Assembly: GCA_033558025.1 (NCBI GenBank) | Contig: JAUCEF010000012.1 | Span: forward strand, 3,162,001 to 3,226,000 | DNA length: 64,000 nt | Direction: 5' to 3' | Source: Phytophthora sp. 'mugwort' | Lineage: Eukaryota; Oomycota; Peronosporomycetes; Peronosporales; Peronosporaceae | Shown: piece by piece, positions 1 to 10,060 of the stretch | Layout of the letters: every line of letters starts with the position of its first letter | Numbering within the stretch: position 1 is the stretch's first letter | The notes under the pieces: generated by a model | Database searches by the model: none | What the model was told of the DNA's origin: nothing | What the model saw: only the letters and a program-made list of their open reading frames with translations | Program-made: the position numbers and the translations under genes

Positions 1-30
1 CTAAGGTATAAATCAGAACCGGTTTTATTA

Positions 31-71
31 TGGGATCCGAAGGTAGATAGTCTATCTACCTTCGGATCCCA
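31..71. repeat. Perfect 41-nt palindrome
   Basis: Two 20-nt arms are exact reverse complements around a single central base at position 51. Each arm contains a GGATCC and a GGTAGATAG block. As single-stranded DNA or RNA it would form a very tight hairpin. It lies at the left edge of the GATC-dense block. No element terminus was identified beside it, so its role is unknown. Confidence 0.9.
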
Positions 72-522
72 TCCCAAACCTATCCTACGGACTACTTATA
101 ACCCAGGATCCCATCTCTGACCTATTCCTGGCCATCCGTCTCCACGCTACCTACATTCAGCTACGGATCTTCTACCCTGTGTGCACTAAGCTGATCGAAT
201 CTAGTACTTTGGATCTCATCCCGCGGGACGGGTCCAGGATCCGTATTATATACAGACCAGGCGTGTCGCATTGTCCGGATCCATCACCATGACGCTGTTA
301 TGGCTGCTGGCGACGCGGATCATCCAGCTGCCGGTTAAATTCCATCTTATTCGGATCTGCGATACCACAACCGCCCCTGACACGTTGTGACCTTCGCGCA
401 ACGTTAACGCACCGTGTCACGTGATCCACAATTCAACCCACTGCCGTCAACCCAGATCAAGCATCCCAACCATGTAGTCCGCCCACCGCGCCCCTTATAC
501 TAACGCCACTCCCTGAGCTGCC
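72..522. other. Non-coding, GATC-dense stretch
   Basis: No convincing coding frame. The stretch has about one GATC per 40 bases, mostly as GGATCC or GGATCT, several times the random expectation of one per 256. It probably forms the upstream part of the degenerate coding region that follows. No LTR or promoter motif was recognised. Confidence 0.5.
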
Positions 523-2074
523 GTGTGCGCCGTGCAAGGCCTTTCTCCGGACGCACCTCCTCCTTGCGCGCGCTGTGACAACGCACCGTCCGATCCTTCG
601 GCGGCTGCAATACCGGTGGCGTATCTGGATCCGCTTCGAGCCGCGGCAACGTCGATCCACACCTTTGTTAGTGCCTACGACGAGATGCTGGAGAAGCATC
701 AACAAGCCATGCGGGATCTGGTCGCCGCGCGTCGTCTCAATCCCATCTGGACGACTGTGCGCTCGTTCGTGGACTTCGCCCAGCACAGCTACGTCGTCAT
801 GCAAGCGCGACTACGCCAAGTCACGTAGCTTGAAGCTGAAATGCGCCAAGAAGCTGACCGTCTCGCGTGGAGGTCAAGGGTTTCAGCGATCTGCAGGTGC
901 GCTACGCCTTGCTCCAGGGTTTCAGCGATCTGTGGGCGCGCTACGCCTTGCTAGAGGAGACCAGTGCGGAGGCATACACCCGCCTGCAATACTACGCCCC
1001 CGGCCTGGAGCGTCGTACATCCGACTGGCAGTGCCGCGCCAGCCGACCTGACCAGGACTGCTCCTTCCCTCGCTCAGGCTCTGCAGGATCTGCGAGATGA
1101 ATTGACCGGGCTGAAACACCAATCCGCCAAGCTCGAGCAGCAGTGTCACGCCATTCGATCCGAGCGCGACACAGCGTTCAGGGGTCTCTTCCGCCTCCTA
1201 AAGAACCATGCGGATCTCCAACGCAGCCACGAGGAGCGGAAGCAGCATGTCCGTGATCTGGGACGTGAAGCTCAACGACTGCGGGAAGAGCTGCACTAAG
1301 TACACCAACGGCTCGACGGATCTGTTCCCTCTGCATTCTGGACGGATCGAGCTGCATGTTCTAGGTGAGCGGATCCTCGAGCTGGAGGGTTTCTTTGACA
1401 AGGCTGATCGTCGCCGTGCGGATCTTCACCAGTTTCACAATCATTCTGTGGGTAAGCTAGATGCTACCCGGGAAGAGATCGAGCGCCTGAAGCATTTGCT
1501 GGGAGCAGCTTATCGAGATCACGCGCATGCCGAATATTCGCTGCACATGGCTCAAGACCAGCTCCGTAATCTCCGCGTGGGTCATAAGATACTCGAGGCT
1601 GCTCGCGACACGATCGCTCAGGAGCTCACGAGGACCCAGGGTTAGGTGACCGCGCCAACACTAAGGTCTGCGCCGGCGCTTAAGTTCGGCGAGATCTGGA
1701 ATCTGCGGCGGCCCAAGTTACTCAGCTCGCCATCGAACGCGATCAGGCACACCTGGATCTCGACGAAGATTTACGAAAGGGGCAGCAATATTTCAAGGCC
1801 TAGAAAGATCGGCCTTGAGCAGATCTCTGACATGCAGCAAGCGTACCAGCTGGTTCGCCAAGGTCTTAATCACCTCCGCGGTCAGCATGAACGTTTGTCG
1901 CACGGTCGCCAACGCCTGCTCGGCAAGCACGACTCGGCCGTCAATGAGCGGGACAGTGCTCTTGACTACTTAGCGTCGATCACCGAGGCCGCCATGCGGA
2001 GCTCGTCGGTTGCGCGTAGCGTTCGGTCTACTTCCGTGGCTCGCAGTGACCAGGCCTCTTCCAAGAGGCCTTGA
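523..2074 (+). pseudogene. Broken coiled-coil (gag-like) coding region, N-terminal part
   Basis: Three frames carry one continuous style of protein: 523-828, about 964-1299, then 1208-1645 and 1646-2074 in sequence. The translated pieces are rich in Glu, Arg, Leu, Gln and His with heptad-like spacing, for example a segment containing LRDELTGLKHQSAKLEQQ, so a long coiled coil is likely. Stops at 826 and 1297 and several frame changes make it a pseudogene. Proteins of this style occur in oomycete genomes as gag-like retroelement products, but no zinc knuckle or other diagnostic domain is visible, so that identity is an inference. An alternative is a decayed host coiled-coil gene. Confidence 0.45.
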
Positions 2075-3413
2075 GTCCACCCGTTTCTCCTCGCCACGAG
2101 GACCCGAGCCCGCCGAAGAAGGTGTCTCGTTTATCACCCTCCGCGGTAAACGGCGCAACTGTCTCGGGATCGGCCTTGAAGGTGCCTTCTATACTGTCAT
2201 AACCCAATGCTCCAAACCAGCCAGGTCCTCCTTGGATCTCGTTTGCGACGCCGCGGTTAAGGTCGGCGATGCAGACTATGAGTTCCCAGTCACGGGATCC
2301 GAATCTAGCTCCGACCCCGGCTCCACTCCAACTGCGGCGGATCCGACGTTGAGCCTGTCGACTCGGATGCGATCTGCAACGACGATGACGACGACGATCA
2401 CCAAGTGGCGCTGGCGCGATCCCGATCCGACGCCAGTCGACTCAGCTTTTCCGCAGAGAACTCCGGTGGCGAGGGATCTCAAGCTACGCCCATTGTGGTC
2501 GACCAAGATCCGACCTCTGCCAAAGTGGATGAAGAGGTGGAAGGCGCGACTCAGGCGGCAAGCTCACACTGTCCGACCCCGTCGGGTGTTGCACCCGTCC
2601 CGGATCCGCTTCGCAACCATTCGGTCCTGCGGATAGCTTTCTCCCCAGCTTCCATCAGCCGCGGGTCGTGATCGCGGAAGAGGTAGCACCTTCGGATCCT
2701 TCCAGATTAGTGTGCTCACCCTCGATACCCTTACGCCCCGGATCCTGATCGACAACCGGGTGCTCTCGGCTGGGTGGATGTTCCCTGAGCGGGCCAGTCG
2801 AGGGGGGCAACTGGATCCTTCGCGTTATGTTCCGAGCCTGTTCACGAAGGAGAACACCATGGCTCTGTACAGGGCAGAGCCGTGGAAGGCCCTCGACATA
2901 CCAGCCCTGGAGCCACTGACTTTCTATCCAGCCAGATCCGCCGAGGTGCAAGCGCTCACCACGAGCTACCGGGCGTACGAGGAGGATCACCGGCAAGCCT
3001 ACTGGGAAGCTAAGCACTCCTTCCCGATCTCTAAATACAAGCGCGACGCATTCGCGTCGTTCCGCCCTTCTATTGTGGACGCAAGAATCGGAGCTCGGAC
3101 GCTCGCGGCAAGTTCTGAAATCAGCAAAGCCAGTTCTTCGAAAAACGCGCCGGACGGGCTGTTGCGACCTGGATCGGCTGTTAGATCCGGTGTCCATGCA
3201 CTTCCCTTTGCAGTCTGAAGCTAAAACGTGGCTCACCGGGCGCGAGGCGGTCGTAGAGGGATGGGACCCGCCCCTAGATCTGATCGTGGCTCTCGCGGAC
3301 TGCAACAGGAGCGCCTAGTGGAGCAACCACTTCCGCACGGATCCGACTTCTCATCCGTCTCGCCAGATCGGCCGGCTTCGCATGAAGTTTTCTCCGCCTG
3401 CTCCGGTTCATGA
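2075..3413 (+). pseudogene. Broken gag-like coding region, C-terminal part
   Basis: This continues the preceding region. A segment at 2405-2671 is rich in Asp, Ser and Pro and looks disordered. It is followed at 2712-3218 by a more structured-looking part containing YVPSLFTKENTMALYRAEPW and HRQAYWEAKHSFPISKYKR. A further frame at 3228-3413 seems to be the tail. The frame changes and stops show it is not functional. The mix of a coiled-coil N-terminus, acidic linker and compact C-terminal domain suggests one original protein of roughly 900 residues spanning 523-3,400. I do not recognise the family with certainty; a retrotransposon structural protein is the best guess. Confidence 0.4.
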
Positions 3414-3984
3414 GTAGTCTACGTCGTACGCCACTAACTTGGAAGCGGTAGTGATCTGTCTTGCATGTGGTAATCCATTCAATATCAGTCTCGCTCCGGC
3501 TAATTTGTCTTGCATATGTCGTATCTTGCTCGTCTTTAGATCTTCCGTTCATCGTCAATCCGAGATCCTTGTAGCGAGCTTAGCTATTTCGCTAGATCCG
3601 AGTCTCCCGGTTAAATGTGCACTCACTCTCCTCTCTAACGTTAGGTATGCAGCCTCCCTGCATCCTCTCTCTTGCTTCATCCGCCGTGGTGACCAACTCA
3701 CCAGGCGGGAAGACTCCGCCATCTTCTCTCACAGACTCCCCGCGGAGTTCTACCAGCTTTGTCACGCCCACCAGCAACTAATGTGTGCCCCCCCCCCCCT
3801 CCTTCGTACCTGCAGGGTTCCTGCAAGCCTTCAATTCCAGTACCACCTGCAGCAACCAGCTTCTCGCCGGGGCTTCCACCAAGTAAGATTCCTCGTGTGA
3901 CTGCATCGCCTAGAAACGAATCCTGTTGGCCCGATCCTGCAGGAACTCACGCAACAGTTGCGACGACACATCGTAAGGAGCCAT
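3414..3984. other. Gene-poor junction with poly-C tract
   Basis: Only short, unconvincing frames. A run of 12 C residues lies at 3788-3799. GATC density drops back toward background after about 3,600. The copia-like coding sequence begins abruptly at about 3,985, so this is the truncation junction of Copia-1. Confidence 0.5.
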
Positions 3985-3989
3985 AGGCA

Positions 3990-4774
3990 GTGGTGTACGC
4001 ACATCTTGGCCACATCCCGTACAAGCGCACCGAACAGCTATTGACCATGGCAGAAGGAGTGCCTAGCGTCTGCGCAGGCCGCTGCATGGGGAAGATGAAG
4101 GCCGATGGCTGCGGAGAAGCTTGTCAAGCGTGCCGACGTGCTGGAGCTGGTGTACTCGGACATGATGGGTCCGCTGCAGACTAATACGCCAGGTGGTTGC
4201 ACGTACGCGGTGACATTCATCGATGACTATTCACGTCATGTGACTGTATACTTCATGAAGACGAAGGCGAGGTGCTGTCGAAGTTCAAGATCTTCAACGC
4301 AGCAAGGATGAACGCGACGGGCAAGAGAATCAAGCGTCTGCGTTCTGACAACGACGGTGAGTACACGGGTCGACTGTTAAAGGACTACCTCCACCGCAGC
4401 GGCATCAAGCACGAAAAGATGGTGCCGTATACACCTCAGCAGAACGGACTCGCTGATCGTATGAACCGGAGCCTCGTTGAGATGGCTCGCTGCATGCTCT
4501 ACCATGAGAGCATTGAGAAGCAGTGGTGGGCTGAAGCTGTCAACACGGCAGCATGGATCATCTACCGGATTCCCAACTCGGTGACCGTCAAGACACCAGT
4601 GCCAAGACGGATCTTAAGAACATGGTGGTATTAGGTGCGCTTGGCTACGTGCACATCCCTGACGTGAAGCGCCACAAGCTGGATGCGAAGGCGTTCAAGT
4701 GTCGCTTAATGGGATATGAAGATGGGGTCAAGGTATATCGGTTGCAGAACGTTGCAACCGAGAAGGTGATTTAA
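3990..4774 (+). pseudogene. Copia-1 pre-integrase and integrase
   Basis: The segment starts with AHLGHIPYKRTEQLLTMAEG, the histidine-containing GAG-pre-integrase motif, followed by a Cys motif (CMGKMKADG) typical of the zinc-binding part. The integrase core gives VYSDMMGP (first Asp) and LRSDNDGEY (second Asp). The third position reads NGLADRMNRS, where the catalytic Glu of the DDE triad is Asp. Frames change near 4,110, 4,290 and 4,610. It would have inserted retrotransposon cDNA into chromosomal DNA. Identification is secure; the protein is not functional. Confidence 0.9.
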
Positions 4775-4776
4775 TC

Positions 4777-6060
4777 GTGCACACCGTGAAGTTCATAGCG
4801 ACAACTAGCCCCGAGCATTTGGAGATGCATTTAGAAGCAGATGACGAAAGAATTACTACTGCAGAGCATGCACCGCGCTCGGTAAGCACCACACAGATCG
4901 TTCCGACCGTTATTGAAGGTGGTGACGTGATCCCACTTCAACGTGACATGGGCGTAAACAATGCGATCGTGCCGTGTGTTCCGACCCATCCTATGATGAC
5001 GTGGTCACGTGCACGTCGCATTGACGAGACTACTGATCCTGAAGAGGGGGGAGGGGGGGGGGGCAAGGAAGAAGCAGATCATTGCACCGTCAACCACTGG
5101 GACGCAGCGACAGAGGATGGCGCAAGGCAGAGCGAAGCCAAATGACGAGCTGCTCGCTATGGAAGGTGGTCCGGTAATTGCTGCAATGAAAGAGATTCCA
5201 AAGTCGTACGTCGAGGCTACGACTGGTGCGGAGAGTGACGACTGGAAGAAGGGTATTGCTAGTGAGCTCGATTCGCTCACTGCAAACAAGACCTGGAAGC
5301 TGGTACCAAGACCAACACACCAGCGCCCGATTGGTTGCCGCTGGGTATTCGGGCTGAAGCGCAATGAACAGGTCGAGGTTGTTCGTCACAAGGCTCAGCT
5401 GGTCGCCAAGGGATGCTCGCAGCATCATGGGGCTGATTACGAAGAGACATCCTCACCGATGGCTTACCTGGACTCGATCCGTGCAGCAGTGACAGCGTGT
5501 TGTGCAGCAGGATACGAGGTTGAGCAGTGTGACGTCGATACTGCGTTAAGTACGGCAAGCTCAAAGAAGAGATCTACATGGAGCTGCCAGAGGGTCTCAG
5601 GGAGCTACTAAGTTTGGCAGAGGCTGAAGGTGAAGACGACGTCGTGTATTTTCTGCTACAGAGTCTCTACGGTCTCAAGCAGGCATCTCGTGTCTGGAAC
5701 GAGATGATCGATCAGCGCCTCAAGGGCATGCGTTTCAAGGCTGCTGATGTCGATCCCTGTGTATACACGAGAGGTGATGGTGATGACAGGTGCATAGTGT
5801 GTCTCTACGTCGACAGCATGCAGATTGCCTCGAGGAAAAAAGCCAGCATTGCTTCGGTGAAGGGACTGAAATCGCTGAGAAGTTCCGGATCAAGGACCTC
5901 GAACGTGCGCGCTACATTCTCGGTATCGAGAACGACTACGACATGGAACGCAGAACGCTCCGCATCAGTCAGCAGGCGTATACGAAGTCGATCATCAAGA
6001 AGTTCGGACAAGAGAACGCAAAGCCGTGTCTCACCCCACTGGAACCAGGCGTGCACCTGA
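4777..6060 (+). pseudogene. Copia-1 reverse transcriptase (RVT_2)
   Basis: The polymerase part of the copia polyprotein. Conserved blocks seen are the W-K-LVPRP start, CRWVFGLKRN, KAQLVAKGCSQ, the QCDVDTA block (first catalytic Asp), and FLLQSLYGLKQASRVWNEM. The catalytic YVDD box reads YVDSM at about 5810, so one of the two essential Asp residues is lost. The fingers and palm are split over frames 5009-5611 and 5578-6060. A G-rich run at 5045-5063 lies in the linker between integrase and polymerase. Confidence 0.9.
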
Positions 6061-6790
6061 CCAAGGCTGACCAACCCCAAATCGAGGACGACAAGATCGA
6101 GATGAAGTCGAAGCCTTACCGCCCGCTTGTGGGTAGCCTGATGTACTTGGCATCCTGGACTCGACCTGACATCTCGGTTGCTATTGCCAAGATGAGCCGC
6201 TTCCTGGAGAATCCCGGTCAGAAGCACTGGGATGCTGGCATCAAGGTGGTGTACTATCTGTTAAAGACAACAGATGTGGGTATCACCTACGACGGACTGT
6301 TGGGTACGCAGCTGGTCGCTTACTCGGATGCAGACTGGGCCGGCGACCCTGATGACCATCGATCGGTGAGCGGTTTGATGCTCATGGTGTGCGGAGCTCC
6401 CATGGTGTGGCGCTCGACGTTCCAGAAGCCTGTCGCACTGAGCTCGACTGAGGCCGAATACATGGCTCTCAGCGAGTGCGTCGAGGAGGACGTGTGGAGT
6501 CGTCGCTTTCTCAATAACATCGGAGCTGAGCAAGCAGAGCCTACAATGATCTGCGAGGACAACCAAGGTGCTTTAGCATTGGCGAAGAACGTCGGAACGT
6601 CGACGGTACCAGGCACGAACCCGGCACCTTGACATCCGCTACCATTTCATTCGTGAGGAGGTAGCGAGTGCTGAGGTTGAGCTGGCCTACTAGGGGTCAA
6701 GAACCAACTTGCGGACTTCCTGATCAAGGGTCTGCCGTCCAAGACGCTACGATACTTGATGGGACGTAGCAACGTCGGACCCAAGCTCGG
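5790..6790 (+). pseudogene. Copia-1 RT thumb and RNase H
   Basis: The frame 5790-6632 carries the polymerase tail (RPLVGSLMYLASWTRPDIS) and the RNase H domain: YSDADWAGDPDDHRS, SSTEAEYMALSECV and ICEDNQGALALA, with the acidic residues D, E and D in the usual places. Coding similarity continues in other frames to about 6,790 (HFIREEV-like, LADFLIKGLP-like), just before the polypurine tract. The RNase H core is the best preserved part of this element. It would degrade the RNA of the RNA:DNA hybrid. Confidence 0.9.
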
Positions 6791-6810
6791 GACATCGAAT
6801 GAAGTGGGGG

Positions 6811-7303
6811 TGTTGTGATTGCACTTTGCTGTCTACCTCGGCTAGATCCCTACCGTTAGGCACACGGCATGCGCGTGCTAAGCGCGTGTCATGTGGGGCA
6901 TATAGTTGAAGTGACACGAATCGTGCGATCTGATTGGGTGATCTTTGAGGTATCGCGGCTGAATTGGACGGTTGGCTTCAACGTGGTCTATCCTATGATC
7001 TGAACCGTTTTTGATTACCGCGCCTCAAATCGTTTACGATCATTTTGAGTGTATACAAGGAACACAAGGAACTTTGCATGTAGAGAGAGACAAGCTGGCT
7101 AAGCCACTTAACTCAATCGCACTCACTTTCGCATTTCCTTCCTTCTGGACATTTCACTACAAGCCTCCCCGCATACTCTCAATTCATTGAACTTTGCTGC
7201 CTTGGTGAACGTTCCTACTTTGTTGGCTCGCTAAACCGTCAAGAGCAGATCGTGTATCAGTCTTCAGCCAGGAAGGCATCGCTAGTCGTTAGTCTAACTA
7301 ATA
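6811..7303 (+). repeat. Copia-1 3' LTR (right boundary approximate)
   Basis: It begins TGTTGTGATTGC directly after a purine-rich tract, as expected for a copia 3' LTR. No 5' LTR remains for comparison, so the right end is inferred from where the pogo-like terminal sequence starts at 7306. The LTR may be truncated by that insertion. Confidence 0.6.
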
Positions 7304-7305
7304 TA

Positions 7306-7907
7306 CAGTGGGGCGCCTTGGAGACAACTGATAAATTTTCAATTGTCGGAGATTGCGTTCCTGCAGAAAGGGGGCAACGTGGAAGATAGGCAGAGCACTG
7401 ATTCACTTAATTTAGTTTAGGATATGCACTACACTCAAGTGTCTACCGGCGAGTAGCCCAGTGTGCCACGAGCAGTTGCGTATCGCGCGCTCCGGCATCG
7501 CGTTCCAAGCTTCGCTAATCCACTCAATTGCGTCAATATTATCCCCGTATTTTTTGTCGTCTTCACCGAGTAGCACTGGCAGGACGGTATGCACGGTTCG
7601 ATGCTTCAGAATGCGCCTTTCCAGCCACGCTATTACGTATTGGTCCATCGGCTGTAGCAAGGTGGTCACACGATTGGGCAGCCTAGCCGTATAAAATAGT
7701 GAGGTTCGACTGCTCCACTTCACCCTACTTGTGCGACGGGGCGTTGTCATATAGCAACGGGAACTTCCTGTTCTTCTCCAGCCCTTGAATCAGTCCTGGA
7801 GGAAGCTCGAGTTTATCCACACCTTCTTTGTGCCTTTGTAAGCCACCTCCTCCGGCTTTCCGGTCGCCGTCGCGTTTTCTGCGACTTACCCAGCATGAAC
7901 AGCACAA
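7306..7907 (-). mobile_element. Pogo/Tigger-like DNA transposon remnant
   Basis: The left end starts CAGTGGGGCGCCTTGGAG after a TA, a typical pogo-like terminus and TA target site. Within it, minus-strand frames encode the C-terminal half of a DDE transposase. The N-terminal DNA-binding region and the second terminal repeat were not found to the right, so the copy is truncated or too diverged to recognise. Confidence 0.7.
7412..7907 (-). pseudogene. Pogo-like DDE transposase, C-terminal half
   Basis: The frame 7725-7907 ends in LLYDNAPSHK, which holds the second catalytic Asp of the pogo/jerky DDE domain. The adjoining frame 7412-7750 contains LPNRVTTLLQPMDQYVIAWL, the block with the third catalytic acidic residue, here the Asp of QPMD. 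A frameshift separates the two near 7,740. The CENP-B-like helix-turn-helix N-terminus is absent. This enzyme class cuts and pastes DNA at TA sites. The copy is inactive. Confidence 0.8.
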
Positions 7908-9880
7908 CTTTTCTATGTCTTCTGCGTTCGACTACACCTGGATAGTCACACGCAACTTGATCATATTTAATGTTAGAGCCGCACGCAGACACACATGAGC
8001 ATTACAGCCGGCGCGCAACAAGCTGAGCTTCGAGGTGACAGTAAGCGATACTTTAACCATGGCGGGACTCTTTCAAAATGAAGGTAATTGCTTCATTTCC
8101 CTTCAAACGAACCCAAAATCGTTTCGAGCCTAAATTTAATGACCGTTGGGTGGTGCTTATGCATGGAGGACAGCCGAAACAGTTATTTCAGGTTGCCTAA
8201 TGGAGATGGTGCTCTAGCCTCAATAGACTTCCTCTTTCCATTAATAGATAAAGTTATACAGGGTGCAGGCGATACGTTGTTAGCCGTTTCTCTAAGGTGC
8301 CCCCCTGCTATACCAATAAAAAATATCAAGCTCCCCTCTATCGGTCGCAATAGATTGATTATATGTTCAGTGCAGTACTGTACCGGCTCGCTGGAATGCT
8401 CGGCGATTGACCCACCTCCACAAATAACTCGCGGGTTTGCGGTGGCTACGTGTGATGCAACCGCTGACATAACGCACAGAATATTGGAAGAACAATATAT
8501 TATAGCATACTACAATGCTTTGTTAGATGTCGCCCACCCTTCTGTGTGCTACCTTGTTTGATCGCTTAACATACACTCAACCAAGCAGGCAGTCTATAAG
8601 TTTATCAACAGTGCTTGGATGACAGACCACCAAGAGAAAGCGTGCGCACATTCAATCAGGATTTTCGTTTTTTAATGTGTGTTCTTAACGAATGCCTATC
8701 GGGTACGCAATTGTTGTTTACTTCCCTCCACCCAAGCGGACTTAGTCGGTAATATGCCATCGCGACACCTATTCGTCATGACCAGTCACTGTGGTTATTA
8801 GCCGGGATTGATAGTTTGATAGTCATGTGATCTGGGGTGGTTAGATATCCTTACTCGTCGGCGAGTGAGATCTCTGAATCTGAACCTTCATATTCATTTG
8901 CCGACGCATGAGATCCAAATCGAACGAGATCCAAATCTTCATACTCATATTAACTTGCCTGAAAGTTCTCGAATCGATACGAGTATTCATTTTTATGAAT
9001 TTCGGTAGCCAGATTGTTCGGTGAAAAAAATGTTCATGCTAGTGCTTGGACGCAAACCAATTCGTGTTAGTGGGAAACATTCCGTTAGTCCAGGAAGGTA
9101 GGGTCACGCTTGTCGATTCCTCACCAATTCCGACAATCTTTTACTAATAAAGTATGCATGCAAACGGGTGGAGCTTCCCCTCAGCGAGCCAACCTCGCAA
9201 AATAGTGTGACAGTGTATCCGCTCGGTGCATTCAGTCGACGAAACATATTGCGTAAAGAGTTGTCTCTGCGACTAAATGAGACGGATCTCGCCGACAATA
9301 CCCGTTTTCTCGATCTTTAAATCTCGCGGGTACTCTGCTTCATCAGCAATTGATTCTGACCCGTTCAGTGTCGGTGCGTATGCGCAGTTTTACGCGCGGA
9401 CCGAACTAATAACCCAATCATGAAAAGCGGTAGTCGAGCTCCTTTCTAGCCAATTCAACACAAACGAATCGCACAGGTTGTCGCAGATAATTTTTGTGGC
9501 AATTACCGTATATTCGTTTGCAATTATTGGGGGTCTACCCGAAGTTTCACGGGTTAGTTCAATCGACCGAGCACAATCGACCCGCAATTCGACCGAACTC
9601 GTAAACGGAACAATATATATATATATGCATTTCGACGATGCCAGACACCCCGGAGGCTAACAACCCGCATTGTGGAAGTTCCTTTACGATGACGCTCAAC
9701 GATAATGCTCATGGTAGTTTCCTGTTGCCGGCAGCAGCCTATCGATCGGCTCGAACAGCGTCATCCCCGGCGTGCCGCACCTTATCCTGTGCCTGTCCAC
9801 CCACTACCCCGAGAGATCCCGCAGACCCAAGATACGGAACTGTATGAAGGGAGTACGCTCCCCAGGTGACCCCACTACGT
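7908..9880. other. AT-rich, gene-poor interval
   Basis: No recognisable protein domain. One open frame of 157 codons at 8088-8561 (plus strand) overlaps a comparable open frame on the other strand and shows no motif, so it is not called as a gene. A short (AT)n run sits at about 9,612-9,626. Small direct repeats of GAGATCCAAATC occur near 8,910-8,935. The interval may contain decayed non-autonomous elements. Confidence 0.4.
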
Positions 9881-10060
9881 CAAGATACTTCAATTCAACA
9901 AGAAATTCATCTCCATCAAGAGATTTCACTGCACCAAGACACCTTGCTGCAGGAGGAGAGCCCGTTGCACCAGGACATTTTGCTACAGACCCGTTGCTCT
10001 AGGACACCTTGCTGCAGGAGGAGAGCACGCTACACCACGACACTTTTGCTCAGGAAAAAA
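9881..10060 (+). repeat. Degenerate tandem repeat (HQDTLLQEE-type)
   Basis: A degenerate repeat with a unit built on a CACCAAGACACCTTGCTGCAGGAGGAGAGC-like core appears about four times. Translated in the frame beginning at 9866 it gives HQEISLHQDTLLQEESPLHQ, a periodic Gln/His/Leu peptide. The last copies shift frame, so a functional protein is unlikely. It could be a minisatellite or the rest of a repetitive gene. Confidence 0.6.

Larger units (their letters stand above)
3985..7305 (+). mobile_element. Copia-1: 5'-truncated Ty1/copia retrotransposon
   Basis: The domain order GAG-pre-integrase, integrase, reverse transcriptase and RNase H is that of Ty1/copia. A purine tract at 6796-6810 ends in five G and abuts a TGTTGTG LTR start at 6811. 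The left end begins inside the pre-integrase domain, so gag, protease and the 5' LTR are missing. Several frameshifts and two altered catalytic residues show it is dead. A pogo-like element starts at 7306, directly after a TA. Confidence 0.9.

Noticed and set aside
457..804. Minus-strand 115-codon frame
   Set aside because: Arg/Gly/His-rich shadow of the plus-strand coiled-coil region.
2010..2636. Plus-strand 208-codon frame
   Set aside because: Starts inside the coiled-coil frame in another phase and has a low-complexity Thr/Arg-rich translation; the 2405-2671 frame fits the acidic gag-like protein better.
8088..8561. 157-codon plus-strand frame
   Set aside because: No domain, overlapping antisense frame of 95 codons, AT-rich surroundings; cannot be separated from chance.
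9600..9630. AT dinucleotide run as a possible MITE or promoter
   Set aside because: Too short and with no inverted ends or adjacent gene.
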